A stretch of DNA of 64,000 bases from UBA8401 sp041665525. GTDB taxonomy: Bacteria; Bacteroidota; Ignavibacteria; UBA10030; UBA8401. Each line of letters opens with the position of its first letter. Positions within the stretch are counted from its first letter, which is position 1. Below the pieces are notes generated by a model, which ran no database searches, was not told the DNA's origin, and saw only the letters and a program-made list of their open reading frames with translations. The stretch lies in contig JBAYIS010000004.1 in NCBI GenBank assembly GCA_041665525.1, positions 120,013-184,012 of the forward strand. The letters are read 5' to 3'. The position numbers and the translations under genes are program-made. Below are positions 25,211 to 34,675 of the stretch, piece by piece.

Positions 25211-27397
25211 TCACATATCCAGCACGTCGCGCACTTTTTTTGCGAGCTCTTCAATCTTGTATGGTTTTTGAAGGAAACCGTCGATGTTTTTGGTAAACTT
25301 CGCCTCTTTAAGGATGGCGTCACTGTACCCGCTGGAGACGATGACCCGTGAACGTAGTTTTAGTGATTTAATCTTCTGGAATACTTTTTTCCCGCTTACT
25401 TGCGGCATGTTCATATCCAGCAGCACCAAGTGATATTTTTTTCTCTTGGAGAGGAGGGCGATTGCTTCCTTTCCGCCCGCGGCGGTCGTCACGGCATACC
25501 CGAGATCGGTCAGCATTGTACTGAGAGTCAACCGGACAAATTCCTCGTCGTCAACGACTAATACCGATTCCGAGCCCCGGACGATCTTTTTTGACGATGC
25601 GGTGAAGATGTCAGCAGGGATATCCTTGATCAACGGGAATATCAATACGAACGACGTTCCTTTATTCACTTCGCTGGTGAATGAGACGGCGCCATTATGC
25701 GATTTGATCACGCCGTACACAACGGAAAGTCCCAGTCCGGTCCCCTTCCCATGCTCCTTCGTTGAAAAGAATGGGACGAAAATCTGTTGCTGCACTTCCT
25801 TCGACATCCCAACGCCGTTATCGACGATCCGAATTGTTACCGTACGATCCTGATATAAGTCCACTGTTGTTTCAATGGAGAGCCTGCCGCCGCTCCCCAT
25901 TGCATCTTTTGCATTGATAAACAGATTTAGGATCGCCTGTTGGATCTGTCCTTCGTCCCCGTTAATAATGGCGGGGAGCGGTGAAAAGTTCCGGGCAACT
26001 TCGATCAGCGGTTTCACACTTGGTTCGAATATGCGGATTGTCTCTTCCAGAATCTCGTGAAGGTTTACGGGATGGAATTCGATCGGTGTTCTGCGTGCAA
26101 AGGTGAGCAGCTGATTGGTCAGCGATTTGCCGCGTGTCGATGCAGTTTCAATAATCTCGACAAACGGATAGTTCTTGTTCTTCGGGGAAATTCGTCTGCG
26201 CATGATCGATGATGCACCCATAATTGACGTAAGAATGTTGTTAAAATCATGGGCGATTCCGCCAGCCAGGTTACCGATGCTGTCTATCTTTTGCGCTTGC
26301 ATTATTTTTTGTTCCAGCAGTTTTTTTTCGGTGATATCCCGAACCACGCACCGCATCAGGACCGGCTGATTGTTCTCATCATAGACCATGGAAGTACTGA
26401 CGGAAACATCAATCAACTGCCCTCCGCGCATCCGCATCTGCTCTTCACTGCCGCGGGTATCACGGTGGCCTTCGAACGACAACACCAGCTGCTCGCGGAT
26501 CTGTTCATGGAATTCCTCGGGATAGAGACTCGTCAGCGGTTTGCCGATAATCTCGGATTTTGGATAGCCAAGCATCTGTGATTCGGTCTGGTTACAGTTG
26601 ACCACTGTTCCGCTGCGGTTTACCAGATGGTACATATCCGGGGAATGTTCGAACAGGTCTGCGTACCTCTTTTCGGATTCCATAATCTTATCAAAGAGGT
26701 GGGCGTTGTTCAGTGCGACGCTGATCTGATTGCCGAATGCAGCGACGAGATTCACTTTCCGTTCTGGAAAAAACTCTTTCGTTGTGCTCGCCAACAGAAG
26801 GATTCCTTCGGATTTATCAGCAACGCGCAGGGGGACGGAAACCCACGAAGCGATCTCCAACATCGGTATGTTTGCATGGAACACGATACCGTCCGTTGCA
26901 TTTGTCTCTTTGTTTGTCCGGACTTCTTCGGTCCATTCAAGAAAGGATTTGCTGGATAGCATCTTCTCCGAAAAGAAGCCGAACTCCGTTCCATAGAAAT
27001 TCTTCAGTTCAAGTCGGTCACCTTGCAGCACGTACAACCATCCGTATTCGACCTTCAGAATGGTTGCAACATTCTGAAGCGCATTGCTGAAGATATAGAA
27101 TAGGTTGATGGATTTACTGACGACTTGAGACATGGTATTCAGCGCTTCCAATTCGAGGCGCTGCTCCTCCAGATGCCGGCCATATTTCAAGGAAAAATAA
27201 ACACTGGCAAATCCGATAATACCCACGGTGACGATACTGATGAAATCAAAAAATCCGAGTTCTTTTTGAAGCAGAATGTTTGCTGCAATAATCGTCACCA
27301 TGATGACGATAACGGCAGTAGATGCAACAATTTGAGCTTGTTCGACGAGGCCGAGATTGAAAGAGATAGAACGGATTCGCCGGAAGATTTTTTTCAT
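25211..27397 (-). CDS. Hybrid sensor histidine kinase (2TM-GAF-PAS-HisKA-HATPase-REC)
   Basis: 728 residues. Two N-terminal transmembrane helices (about 22-43 and 51-70) form a short hairpin. A GAF domain follows (about 95-235), then PAS (about 245-355), HisKA with H383 (AGGIAHDFNNILTS), HATPase_c (NLFINAKDAMGSGG, GKGTGLGLSVVYGVIKSHNG) and a C-terminal receiver with D661 (HLVLLDMNMP). No large periplasmic loop exists, so sensing is cytoplasmic or membrane-based. It lies 21 bases downstream of two paralogous response regulators on the same strand, which are probable partners. Confidence 0.92.
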   Translation of the reverse strand: MKKIFRRIRSISFNLGLVEQAQIVASTAVIVIMVTIIAANILLQKELGFFDFISIVTVGIIGFASVYFSLKYGRHLEEQRLELEALNTMSQVVSKSINLFYIFSNALQNVATILKVEYGWLYVLQGDRLELKNFYGTEFGFFSEKMLSSKSFLEWTEEVRTNKETNATDGIVFHANIPMLEIASWVSVPLRVADKSEGILLLASTTKEFFPERKVNLVAAFGNQISVALNNAHLFDKIMESEKRYADLFEHSPDMYHLVNRSGTVVNCNQTESQMLGYPKSEIIGKPLTSLYPEEFHEQIREQLVLSFEGHRDTRGSEEQMRMRGGQLIDVSVSTSMVYDENNQPVLMRCVVRDITEKKLLEQKIMQAQKIDSIGNLAGGIAHDFNNILTSIMGASSIMRRRISPKNKNYPFVEIIETASTRGKSLTNQLLTFARRTPIEFHPVNLHEILEETIRIFEPSVKPLIEVARNFSPLPAIINGDEGQIQQAILNLFINAKDAMGSGGRLSIETTVDLYQDRTVTIRIVDNGVGMSKEVQQQIFVPFFSTKEHGKGTGLGLSVVYGVIKSHNGAVSFTSEVNKGTSFVLIFPLIKDIPADIFTASSKKIVRGSESVLVVDDEEFVRLTLSTMLTDLGYAVTTAAGGKEAIALLSKRKKYHLVLLDMNMPQVSGKKVFQKIKSLKLRSRVIVSSGYSDAILKEAKFTKNIDGFLQKPYKIEELAKKVRDVLDM

Positions 27398-27418
27398 TCA
27401 GAAGGATTGGTTGGAGGA

Positions 27419-28420
27419 TCAATAATCAACAGCTTTTTTCATTTCCCTCGAACGCCGGATACGGCCTTCGATTGCGGCGAGGAGTACGTCATTATCAACC
27501 GGCTTGGTCAAATAATCATCCACGCCGATCTTTTTCCCCGTTTTAATGAGCTCTTTTTGATTTAACGCAGATATGAAAATAAACGGTACTGTCGCAAATC
27601 GTTCAATGGAGCGAAACCGTTCATAGAACATGAATCCGTTCATATTCCGTTGACCGAATGCGATGTCGCAGAGGACAAGGTCGGGAGAGAAATGTTCCAG
27701 AAGATTCAGTGCTTCTTCGCCGGAAGCGGTATTCAAACTATGGTAACCGTGTTTTTCCAGCAGCCGCTCCACCAGTAACAGAAAATTCCGGTCATCATCC
27801 AATGAAAGAACGACTCCTTTTGAATTCAGAGATTTGATCAACCGATCAACTTTCTGCTGCAGGACGCTCTCCTCTTGTTCGGTGATTCTAAACGTTTCTT
27901 TCACGGTCGAGAAATCGCGCGTTCCTCTGTTCCAATTATCGCGGATGGCATTTAAGTAACATGTCAACCGTGCGTTCTGTTCCAGGTAATCGTGTTCGTC
28001 GCGCGAAATGGCAAAGAATTCTCGCATCGTATCCACTCGTTCTTGTTCCCGCGGTGTAATGGAGCCATCCTTCCAGATTTCATTGAGCAGTGTCTTATAA
28101 GCTTCAAGCACCGCATCCGAGATCTTCTGTTCGTACTTTGACGGTATCACTTTTGCAACTGAATCATCGTAGCCTTCGGTCAGCGGAATGTTTGGAGCCG
28201 GTTGTTCCTTCACGAGAGGGAGGACTTCGGCGGAAGTTTTTTTTGCCTGCTCCTTTTGCAGTACTTCGATCCGCTCTCGATATGCTTTCGCATAAATATT
28301 CTTCGGGCTCAGCGTGAGGATTGTATCGATACGTTCGGCCGCGTCGATCAAATTTCCGGACTTGATGACTTTGTCGACTGCGCGCAGCATTTCGCTGATA
28401 TTTTCTTTTGGTGAGCTCAT
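27419..28420 (-). CDS. Response regulator with N-terminal helical domains (paralog 1)
   Basis: 333 residues. An N-terminal helical TPR-like unit (1-58) ends in NIYAKAYRERIEVLQ. A helical middle region (about 103-200) contains two similar halves, LLNEIWKDGSITPREQERVDTMREFFAI and AIRDNWNRGTRDFSTVKETFRI. A C-terminal receiver follows with acidic D208-D210, phosphoacceptor D252 (LVLCDIAF) and K306. There is no DNA-binding output domain; the receiver is the last domain, so output must come through the helical parts or by protein contact. It shares all three regions with the next gene upstream and starts 7 bases after that gene ends. Confidence 0.8.
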   Translation of the reverse strand: MSSPKENISEMLRAVDKVIKSGNLIDAAERIDTILTLSPKNIYAKAYRERIEVLQKEQAKKTSAEVLPLVKEQPAPNIPLTEGYDDSVAKVIPSKYEQKISDAVLEAYKTLLNEIWKDGSITPREQERVDTMREFFAISRDEHDYLEQNARLTCYLNAIRDNWNRGTRDFSTVKETFRITEQEESVLQQKVDRLIKSLNSKGVVLSLDDDRNFLLLVERLLEKHGYHSLNTASGEEALNLLEHFSPDLVLCDIAFGQRNMNGFMFYERFRSIERFATVPFIFISALNQKELIKTGKKIGVDDYLTKPVDNDVLLAAIEGRIRRSREMKKAVDY

Positions 28421-28427
28421 GATGGTA

Positions 28428-29612
28428 TCACATAACTCTTTTCAATTCTCGCGAGCGGCGTAGTTTCCCTTCGATGGTAGCAAGCAGCATTTCCGTATCG
28501 ATGGGTTTGAAAAGGTAATCGTCTGCACCGAGTTTTTTCCCGGTTCGGACGAGCACATCCTGATCCAAACCGCTAAGGAAGATAAACGGTGTGGCAAGGA
28601 ACTTATCGAGAGAGCGGAATTTTTCATAAAACGCAAAACCGCTCATATTCGGTTTCGAGAAATTGATATCGCAGATGACAATATCGGGGGTCATGGACTC
28701 CAGCAGGCGAAGTCCCTCTTCGCCGGTCGTTGCAGTGAAGCAGTAATAGCCGCCCTCTTCAATAACGCCTTTGACGATGCGCAGGAACGGTTCTTCGTCA
28801 TCCAATACCAACACAGAACCATTCGACTGCAAGGATTGGATCAACTGGAATACTTTCGGTTCCAGCGCGATCTGTTCCTGGTCGCTGATTTGGAACTTTT
28901 TTCGCTGGACTTCAAAATCTGTTATTCCTCTTTTCCATTCATCCCGGATAGCATTGAAGTATGATGTTTGACGCACCTCTTTTTCAAATGCGGCATGTTC
29001 CTCGGGAGTGATCGCAAATGTTTCCCGCATGGAATCGATTCGAGTCTGCTCTTCAGCGCTGATTGCTCCGTCCTTCCAGATCTCCAATAAAAGAGAGCGA
29101 TATGCTTCTGCTGCTGCAGCAGTCCGTTTGATCTTCCGTACAGGCGGTAATGCCGTCGAAAGAGGTTTGGGTGCAGAAGGAGCAACTGGCGGTGCCCCCG
29201 TAGGTGAAGGTGGTGCAGGAACCACTGCGGGACGCGGAGGAGTTGGAGGAGGAAGCGGAACTGCGCTCTTTTGCTCGATCTTCGTAGGTTGTGGCTTCGG
29301 TAATTCTTGCCGGGGCGGTTCCGGTTTCGGCTGTTCTTTGATCTCCGGCGGCAGTTTTGATTCTTCGGTTTTTGGCTGTTGAAGATCCAACGGTTTGATC
29401 TGTGCCGCTTTCCGTTCCGCTTCAGCCCGGGTCATTCCTTGTGCTTCGAATAACGATGTGATACGTTCGCGATATGCCTTTGCATATACATTCTTCACTT
29501 CCAGCTCATGGATTGTGAGGATGTATGCCATCGCAAGTTCAAGGTTTCCGTTCTTGATCTCCCGGTCGGCACCGCGCAGCAAATCGCTGATATGTCTTTG
29601 TTTATCGGTCAT
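28428..29612 (-). CDS. Response regulator with proline-rich linker (paralog 2)
   Basis: 394 residues, the same plan as its downstream paralog. An N-terminal helical unit (1-58, NVYAKAYRERITSL) is followed by a Pro-rich linker (about 87-158), a helical middle domain (about 166-262, LLLEIWKDGAISAEEQTRIDSMRETFAI), and a receiver with D266-D267-E268, phosphoacceptor D315 (IVICDINF) and K369. The receiver has a short insertion after the phosphoacceptor (CDINFSKPNMSG). The middle domain is not one I recognise. The start overlaps the aroE stop by four bases (ATGA). The Pro-rich linker is the main difference from paralog 1. Confidence 0.8.
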   Translation of the reverse strand: MTDKQRHISDLLRGADREIKNGNLELAMAYILTIHELEVKNVYAKAYRERITSLFEAQGMTRAEAERKAAQIKPLDLQQPKTEESKLPPEIKEQPKPEPPRQELPKPQPTKIEQKSAVPLPPPTPPRPAVVPAPPSPTGAPPVAPSAPKPLSTALPPVRKIKRTAAAAEAYRSLLLEIWKDGAISAEEQTRIDSMRETFAITPEEHAAFEKEVRQTSYFNAIRDEWKRGITDFEVQRKKFQISDQEQIALEPKVFQLIQSLQSNGSVLVLDDEEPFLRIVKGVIEEGGYYCFTATTGEEGLRLLESMTPDIVICDINFSKPNMSGFAFYEKFRSLDKFLATPFIFLSGLDQDVLVRTGKKLGADDYLFKPIDTEMLLATIEGKLRRSRELKRVM

Positions 29613-30499
29613 TGGTTGTTCCCGTGCGGGTGCATCAATTCTTTCAGGATCACTTCCCGTGCCGTGTTGATCGGAAATTCATTGTGCGTGAATAGTTCGA
29701 ATGCTTTTGCACCTTGTCCCAGCAACATCTCAATTCCGCCGATTGTTTTTGCACCGGCATTATGTGCTAATTTCAACAGCGCGGTCTCTAATGGATTATA
29801 AACAATATCCATGACTATCTGGTGGTTCTGGATCACAGCCTCAGGAGGAAGGGGGTGCATATTCACGAGCGGTTTCATCCCGACGGAGGTGGTGTTAATG
29901 AGCAGTGCCGCGACGTCGATCTCTCTTGCAGTGACATCATGCTCGTTGGTATAGAAAAATTTTGTCAGTCGGAATTTCGGCGTAAATTCATCGGCGATCG
30001 CCTTTGCATTCTCCAGAGTCCGGTTAATGATCATAATCCGTTTCGGAGAAAAGAATTTCGCTACGGCATAAACCGTTGCACGGGCTGCACCGCCTGCACC
30101 AAAGATTACTACATGATTGTTCTTGATCTCCTCAGCATAATATGCAAGAGAGATGTAGACACCATGGGCATCGGTATTGTAACCCACCAATCGGCCGTTA
30201 TTATTCACGATGGTATTCACCGCTCCGATCATCCGCGCTTCTTCGGAGACCTCGTCCACTAACGGGATAACCTTTTCCTTATACGGAATGGTGATATTGG
30301 CGCCGCGGAAATTCAGGCTTCGGAGTGCTGCGATCAAATTCGGGAGCATCTCGGGATTCACATCCATCACACCGTAATCATATTCCAGATTCAGTTTCTT
30401 GAATGCCGCTGTATGCATTGCGGGAGAAAGCGCATGGGAAATCTTATGACCGATGATGCCGATATGCCGTTGATGTTCTGTGAATTTTTGTAATTTCAT
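29609..30499 (-). CDS. aroE: Shikimate dehydrogenase
   Basis: 296 residues. The substrate side has KISHALSPAMHTAAF and the catalytic Lys in NITIPYKEKV; VGYNTDAHG carries the catalytic Asp. The NADP-binding loop is VIFGAGGAARATVYAV with basic NRTLENA. It reduces 3-dehydroshikimate to shikimate in aromatic amino acid synthesis. ATG 30499 is correct rather than the in-frame ATG at 30544, because the latter lies inside the terminator of the upstream TPR gene. It heads a run with two response regulators and a hybrid kinase. Confidence 0.93.
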   Translation of the reverse strand: MKLQKFTEHQRHIGIIGHKISHALSPAMHTAAFKKLNLEYDYGVMDVNPEMLPNLIAALRSLNFRGANITIPYKEKVIPLVDEVSEEARMIGAVNTIVNNNGRLVGYNTDAHGVYISLAYYAEEIKNNHVVIFGAGGAARATVYAVAKFFSPKRIMIINRTLENAKAIADEFTPKFRLTKFFYTNEHDVTAREIDVAALLINTTSVGMKPLVNMHPLPPEAVIQNHQIVMDIVYNPLETALLKLAHNAGAKTIGGIEMLLGQGAKAFELFTHNEFPINTAREVILKELMHPHGNNQ

Positions 30500-30527
30500 A
30501 GATGAATATACGGATTCTTTAAAAGAT

Positions 30528-30552
30528 AAAAAACCTAATCGCAATGATTAGG
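30528..30552 (-). terminator. Rho-independent terminator of the TPR gene
   Basis: A perfect 7-bp stem (30534-30540 with 30546-30552), a 5-base loop, and six T on the minus strand (A-run at 30528-30533). It lies 37 bases after the TPR stop and before the aroE start. Confidence 0.88.
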
Positions 30553-30588
30553 TCCCCAAAAAAACAAATACCTGCTGTGCAGAACAAT

Positions 30589-32013
30589 TCACTGTTGAAG
30601 GAGCGAAGCGAACTCTTTGATCGACTTTACACCCTGGAATTCGATATCGAATTTGGATTTGAGTTCCGGATTCAGTTTCAGAGCGGCATTCAGCGAGTCA
30701 ACTGCTTCGAGATTCTTTTCCAAGACAAACAATACCTTTGCCCGGCTGTAGTGCGAATCCGCAAATAACGGATTGAGTTCGATCGACCGGTTCAGCGCTT
30801 TCAATCCTTCTTTAAAATATCCCATAACGAAAAGTGTATCGCCGTAATCGTACCATGCTTCATAATTATTCGGATCAAGTTGTACGACCATCTTATAACT
30901 GAGGATGCATTCTTTCATCTTCCCCAGATTGAATTCTGCATCCGCTTTAGCATACCATAGCTCTGGATATTCCCTGCAGAGCTCAATAGCACGATTATAA
31001 TCGGTCAGAGCTTTTCGGTACTGCTCCTGTGCATCATAACAGCTGCCGCGCCCGAAATACGATTCATAATGGCCGCTGTCATATTTAATTGCCAGCGTAA
31101 AACACTTGATCGCTTCGGTATAATTCTCCAGCTCTTCATATGCATTTCCTAAGTTATGCAGCGCAGGAACATCTTTCGGCTCATACCGGATTGTTAGTTT
31201 ATAACACTCAATCGCTTCGGACAGTTTATTCTGCATGGCATACACGTTTCCCTTATTGTAGTATGCTGAGGGGAAATTCTCTTTGATGGCGATAGCCATG
31301 TCATAACTGTCGATCGATTTTTCATGTTCATTCAATCGGTTCAGTACGATCCCTTTGTTATACCAGGCGTTAAAATTATACGGATCCAAATCGATATGCT
31401 TATTATAGCATTCCAGGGATTCTTCCATATGGTCCATCAGATCATGGCAAAATGCCAGTTCGAACCAAACATCTGGATTAGAAGGTTCCTCTTTGACTAA
31501 AAACTTCAGAATTTCCAGCGCTTCATCGAACCGTTCCAGCTTTTCAAGAATCACAGCTTTATTCAGCAAAGCCTCGGTGTCGCCCGGGTGAAGTATGAGA
31601 GCTTTTTCAAAGTCGAGAAGCGCTTCGTCGTTCCTGTTGAAATTATCAAGAGTGATGCCGCGGTTGATGAACAAATCGCTGTCATTAGGATTGAGGGAAA
31701 TGGCATGGTTGTAACATTCAAGTGCTTCATCATATCGGAAGAGATTGTTCAGGATCATTCCTTTCCGCATCAATGCTTCGGAAGAATATGGGGCAAATTC
31801 CACCAATTGTGAGGCAAAATTCAGTGCCTCATCATATTTTTCCTTCTCAAAGTAGTAACTGATGATCTCTTCCAGCGCTTCAATGCTTTTCAGTCCGTTG
31901 CCGCCTCTGCGGAGCAATTCCTTGTAGCGCTCAATTTCCTCATTCCTATCGCGCCGAGGAGAAGAATCGCCTTCGAAATCGTCATCGAAATTATCGTGAT
32001 CAAACGTGGACAT
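30589..32013 (-). CDS. Large cytoplasmic TPR-repeat protein
   Basis: 474 residues with an acidic N-terminal stretch (FDHDNFDDDFEGD) and about 11 consecutive 34-residue TPR units from residue 55 to 460, for example RYDEALECYNHAISLNPNDSDLFINRGITL and NYTEAIKCFTLAIKYDSGHYESYFGRGSCY. No signal peptide or transmembrane segment is seen. TPR arrays are protein-protein scaffolds; the partner is not known. It is a single-gene transcript, closed by its own terminator and divergent from dut across 182 bases. Confidence 0.85.
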   Translation of the reverse strand: MSTFDHDNFDDDFEGDSSPRRDRNEEIERYKELLRRGGNGLKSIEALEEIISYYFEKEKYDEALNFASQLVEFAPYSSEALMRKGMILNNLFRYDEALECYNHAISLNPNDSDLFINRGITLDNFNRNDEALLDFEKALILHPGDTEALLNKAVILEKLERFDEALEILKFLVKEEPSNPDVWFELAFCHDLMDHMEESLECYNKHIDLDPYNFNAWYNKGIVLNRLNEHEKSIDSYDMAIAIKENFPSAYYNKGNVYAMQNKLSEAIECYKLTIRYEPKDVPALHNLGNAYEELENYTEAIKCFTLAIKYDSGHYESYFGRGSCYDAQEQYRKALTDYNRAIELCREYPELWYAKADAEFNLGKMKECILSYKMVVQLDPNNYEAWYDYGDTLFVMGYFKEGLKALNRSIELNPLFADSHYSRAKVLFVLEKNLEAVDSLNAALKLNPELKSKFDIEFQGVKSIKEFASLLQQ

Positions 32014-32195
32014 GAGGAGAAATATAGGTGAATGATAGGAACGTTGCTCTTTTCAAATAAACAAAAAAAGGGGGGGTAAGTCAATAATCCAACCATGATC
32101 AATTTATTTTCTTTGAAAATCAACAAAAATAGCCGAAATTTGGGCAGTTTATTAATCACTGCATCGTCAGTTAAACCATAACTTGAAGCTAACTC

Positions 32196-32654
32196 ATGAC
32201 CCCACTTAAATTACGTATCAGCCGAATTTCAGAATCCACCCGTGATGTTCCTTTGCCGGTCTACGCAACCCAAGGATCGGCAGGGATGGATATTTATGCT
32301 GCGGTCGAGGGAGAAATGGCAGTTCCGGCGGGGGTGACAGTTCTAGTGCCGACTGGGTTTTCAATGGAAATACCGGCGGGATACGAGGCGCAAATACGCC
32401 CCCGATCCGGATTGGCTATAAAAAATAACATTGGATTGATGAATGCACCGGGGACCATCGATTCCGATTACCGGGGAGAAGTAAAAGTATTACTGACTAA
32501 TCATGGGAAGGGGGATTTTGTCGTGAACCGCGGTGACCGAATAGCGCAAATGGTGATTGCGAAATATGAACGTGTGGAATGGGAAGAGACGGGGAGCCTG
32601 ACAGAAACAAAGCGCGGCGTAGGTGGTTTTGGACATACCGGCATCTCACAATAA
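32196..32654 (+). CDS. dut: dUTP diphosphatase
   Basis: 152 residues, the trimeric dUTPase. All five motifs are present: GSAGMDIYAAV, RPRSGLAIKNNI, GTIDSDYRGEVKVLL (catalytic Asp), GDRIAQMVIAKYE and the C-terminal arm RGVGGFGHTG. It hydrolyses dUTP to dUMP, keeping uracil out of DNA and feeding thymidylate synthesis. It precedes an AI-2E-type permease by 16 bases, and folA (also in folate/thymidylate metabolism) lies in the same run. Confidence 0.96.
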   Translation: MTPLKLRISRISESTRDVPLPVYATQGSAGMDIYAAVEGEMAVPAGVTVLVPTGFSMEIPAGYEAQIRPRSGLAIKNNIGLMNAPGTIDSDYRGEVKVLLTNHGKGDFVVNRGDRIAQMVIAKYERVEWEETGSLTETKRGVGGFGHTGISQ

Positions 32655-32670
32655 CATCGACGGAAGAACC

Positions 32671-33951
32671 ATGCCTAAACAAAAAAGATCTGCGGTAAAA
32701 ATAAAGGAGAATGGAATCGGTAAAGAACAAGCACCCGCTCAACTTTCTGTGATGGAGATGATTGTTATTTCAACCGGTCTTGTTTTAATGATGTTCCTGC
32801 TCTATTCACTGGAAACGCTCATCTCGCCATTCCTGATCTTTATTACGATTCTCTTTTTACTCTATCCGCTTCGCGCCAATTCCATTGCAAAGAACGTGAT
32901 GCTACTCTCAACAGCGTTGTTCATGCTCTGGTTCTTTATTACAATTGATGAAGTCATTTCACCGTTCATCTTCTCCCTCTTCCTTGCATATTTGCTCCAT
33001 CCCATCGTTACAAAACTGGAAACAGTCTGGAAGATTCCGCGGTGGACATCTGCCGTGTTCATTATCTGTGTGAGCATCGCACTGGTCATTATTATTCTCA
33101 TCCTTGGACTTCCGCATATCATCGGCCAGTTTGAAGGGATCCTGCAGGCAATCGGGACAATCTCGACGCAATTTGTGGAATGGGTATTGGATGGACGTTT
33201 CATCAAGGCGATCCAAAAGTACGGCATCTCCGTGGAGCAACTCCGTTCGATGTTGACGAACACGATCGCGCCGCGAGTGGAAGACATTCTGAAAGGGATC
33301 TTACAAGGGACTTTCGGCATCGTCAGCGGTCTGCACATACTTGTCTCCGGTATTGTGAATATCATCATCATTCCGTTCCTGACATTCTTTTTGCTCAAGG
33401 ATTTTCCGATCGTCCGTCACCGAATCAAAATGTTGATCCCCCGGAAACGGCGGGAGCAGTCGGTGGTCTTCTACCATCATGTGGATCAGATTCTTGGACG
33501 ATACATCCGCGGTACGACGATTATCGCGATTTTTGACGGAGTTATAGTCACTGCAGGATTATGGATCATCGGCATACAATATCCACTTGTGCTCGGTATT
33601 CTTTCGGGATTCCTGTTTTTCGTACCATACTTCGGCTTTATTACTATCCTTTCTGTTTCTGCGTTTGTTGCATCTATGAGTATGGGATCCATGTCTCTGC
33701 CGGTTATCTCGACAGTCTCGTTTCTGGGAGTACTGCACCTTATAGAGAATTACGTTATCACGCCGAGGATCATCGGCGATAAGATAGGTCTACATCCGGT
33801 GTTGCTGATCCTCTCGCTGTTCTTGTTTGGATCTTTCTTTGGATTCATCGGCCTGCTGGTTGCCATCCCTGCGGCAGCGATCATCATCGTGTCCGTGAAA
33901 GAGTGGGAAATGAACCGACGCAAAGACCTGAAACAGGAAGATCAACAATAG
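32671..33951 (+). CDS. AI-2E family transporter / permease
   Basis: 426 residues with a hydrophilic Lys-rich N-terminus (1-25) and about eight transmembrane helices in the AI-2E pattern: two hydrophobic pairs early (LLMMFLLYSLETLISPFLIFITILFLL), a soluble segment (about 155-220), then TM helices including FVPYFGFITILSVSAFVASM and the conserved NYVITPRIIGDKIGLHPVLLILSLFLFG. Members have been linked to autoinducer-2 export, sodium/proton exchange and other functions, so the substrate is open. ATG 32671 has a GGAAGAA upstream; an ATG at 32623 is inside dut. Confidence 0.85.
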   Translation: MPKQKRSAVKIKENGIGKEQAPAQLSVMEMIVISTGLVLMMFLLYSLETLISPFLIFITILFLLYPLRANSIAKNVMLLSTALFMLWFFITIDEVISPFIFSLFLAYLLHPIVTKLETVWKIPRWTSAVFIICVSIALVIIILILGLPHIIGQFEGILQAIGTISTQFVEWVLDGRFIKAIQKYGISVEQLRSMLTNTIAPRVEDILKGILQGTFGIVSGLHILVSGIVNIIIIPFLTFFLLKDFPIVRHRIKMLIPRKRREQSVVFYHHVDQILGRYIRGTTIIAIFDGVIVTAGLWIIGIQYPLVLGILSGFLFFVPYFGFITILSVSAFVASMSMGSMSLPVISTVSFLGVLHLIENYVITPRIIGDKIGLHPVLLILSLFLFGSFFGFIGLLVAIPAAAIIIVSVKEWEMNRRKDLKQEDQQ

Positions 33952-33975
33952 TTAATTTGTGCTAAGAAGGACTCT

Positions 33976-34656
33976 ATGCCTGGAACATTGTATCTTGTTG
34001 CAACACCGATCGGGAATCTGAATGACATGACCTTTCGGGCAATTGAAACCCTCAAATCTGTGGATATTGTCGTCTACGAAGAACGCAAAGAGGGGAGCAG
34101 ATTACTGCGTCATTTTGGAATTGAAAAACCCGTGGAAAGTCTGAACGAGCACAATGAAGCAGCTTCGACATTCATCATCTTCGATCATCTGCAGAACGGC
34201 AAAAACGTAGCGATCGTTTCCGATTGCGGAACGCCGGTCTTTTCCGATCCGGGACAACTCCTTGTCCGGAAAGCGGTGGAGGCAGGGATCAAGATTGTGC
34301 CCATTCCCGGTGCATCGTCCCTGATGCCGGCACTGACAGTCTCCGGTTTTTCCATCGATCAATTCGTGTATTACGGCTGGCTTTCACCGAAACGGCCCCG
34401 CCGGTTGGTGGAATTACAACAGCTCCGTCGTGAACTCCGCACCATTATACTGATGGATACTCCGTACAGACTTGTGCCGCTTATGAAGGACATTTCGGAA
34501 GTATTTGGATCAACCCGTCGCGTTTGTGTTGCGTTCGATTTGACGATGCCGGATGAAGAAATTTTTCATGGGACTGCGCCGCAGCTGGCGATGAAATTCG
34601 AGAAAGAGGGCAGGAAGGGTGAATTCGTTATCGTGATTGAAGGCAATGGAAAATGA
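33976..34656 (+). CDS. rsmI: 16S rRNA (cytidine-1402-2'-O)-methyltransferase, RsmI family
   Basis: 226 residues of the tetrapyrrole-methylase fold. Signature blocks are LYLVATPIGNLNDMTFRAIETL, VAIVSDCGTPVFSDPG and the PIPGASSLMPALTVSGF motif; QFVYYGWLSPK corresponds to the F(Y)GFLP region of RsmI. It methylates the ribose of C1402 in the ribosomal decoding centre using SAM. The C-terminal RsmI-specific extension is short here (family members are often 270-290 residues), so the protein may be a compact version. AAGGA precedes the start. Confidence 0.85.
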   Translation: MPGTLYLVATPIGNLNDMTFRAIETLKSVDIVVYEERKEGSRLLRHFGIEKPVESLNEHNEAASTFIIFDHLQNGKNVAIVSDCGTPVFSDPGQLLVRKAVEAGIKIVPIPGASSLMPALTVSGFSIDQFVYYGWLSPKRPRRLVELQQLRRELRTIILMDTPYRLVPLMKDISEVFGSTRRVCVAFDLTMPDEEIFHGTAPQLAMKFEKEGRKGEFVIVIEGNGK

Positions 34657-34675
34657 GCGTCAACTTCGGAATATC

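Noticed and set aside
29008..29382. Gly-rich open frame on the plus strand
   Set aside because: It is the complement of the Pro-rich linker in the response regulator; the Gly richness is a reflection of proline codons.
32060..32080. G-run of seven near the dut/TPR divergent gap as a G-quadruplex or phase-variable tract
   Set aside because: A single G-tract without partners and not inside a coding region or clear promoter spacer.
32862..33398. Open frame of 178 codons antisense to the AI-2E permease
   Set aside because: Met/Ile-rich reverse image of a membrane protein with no domain or ribosome binding site.
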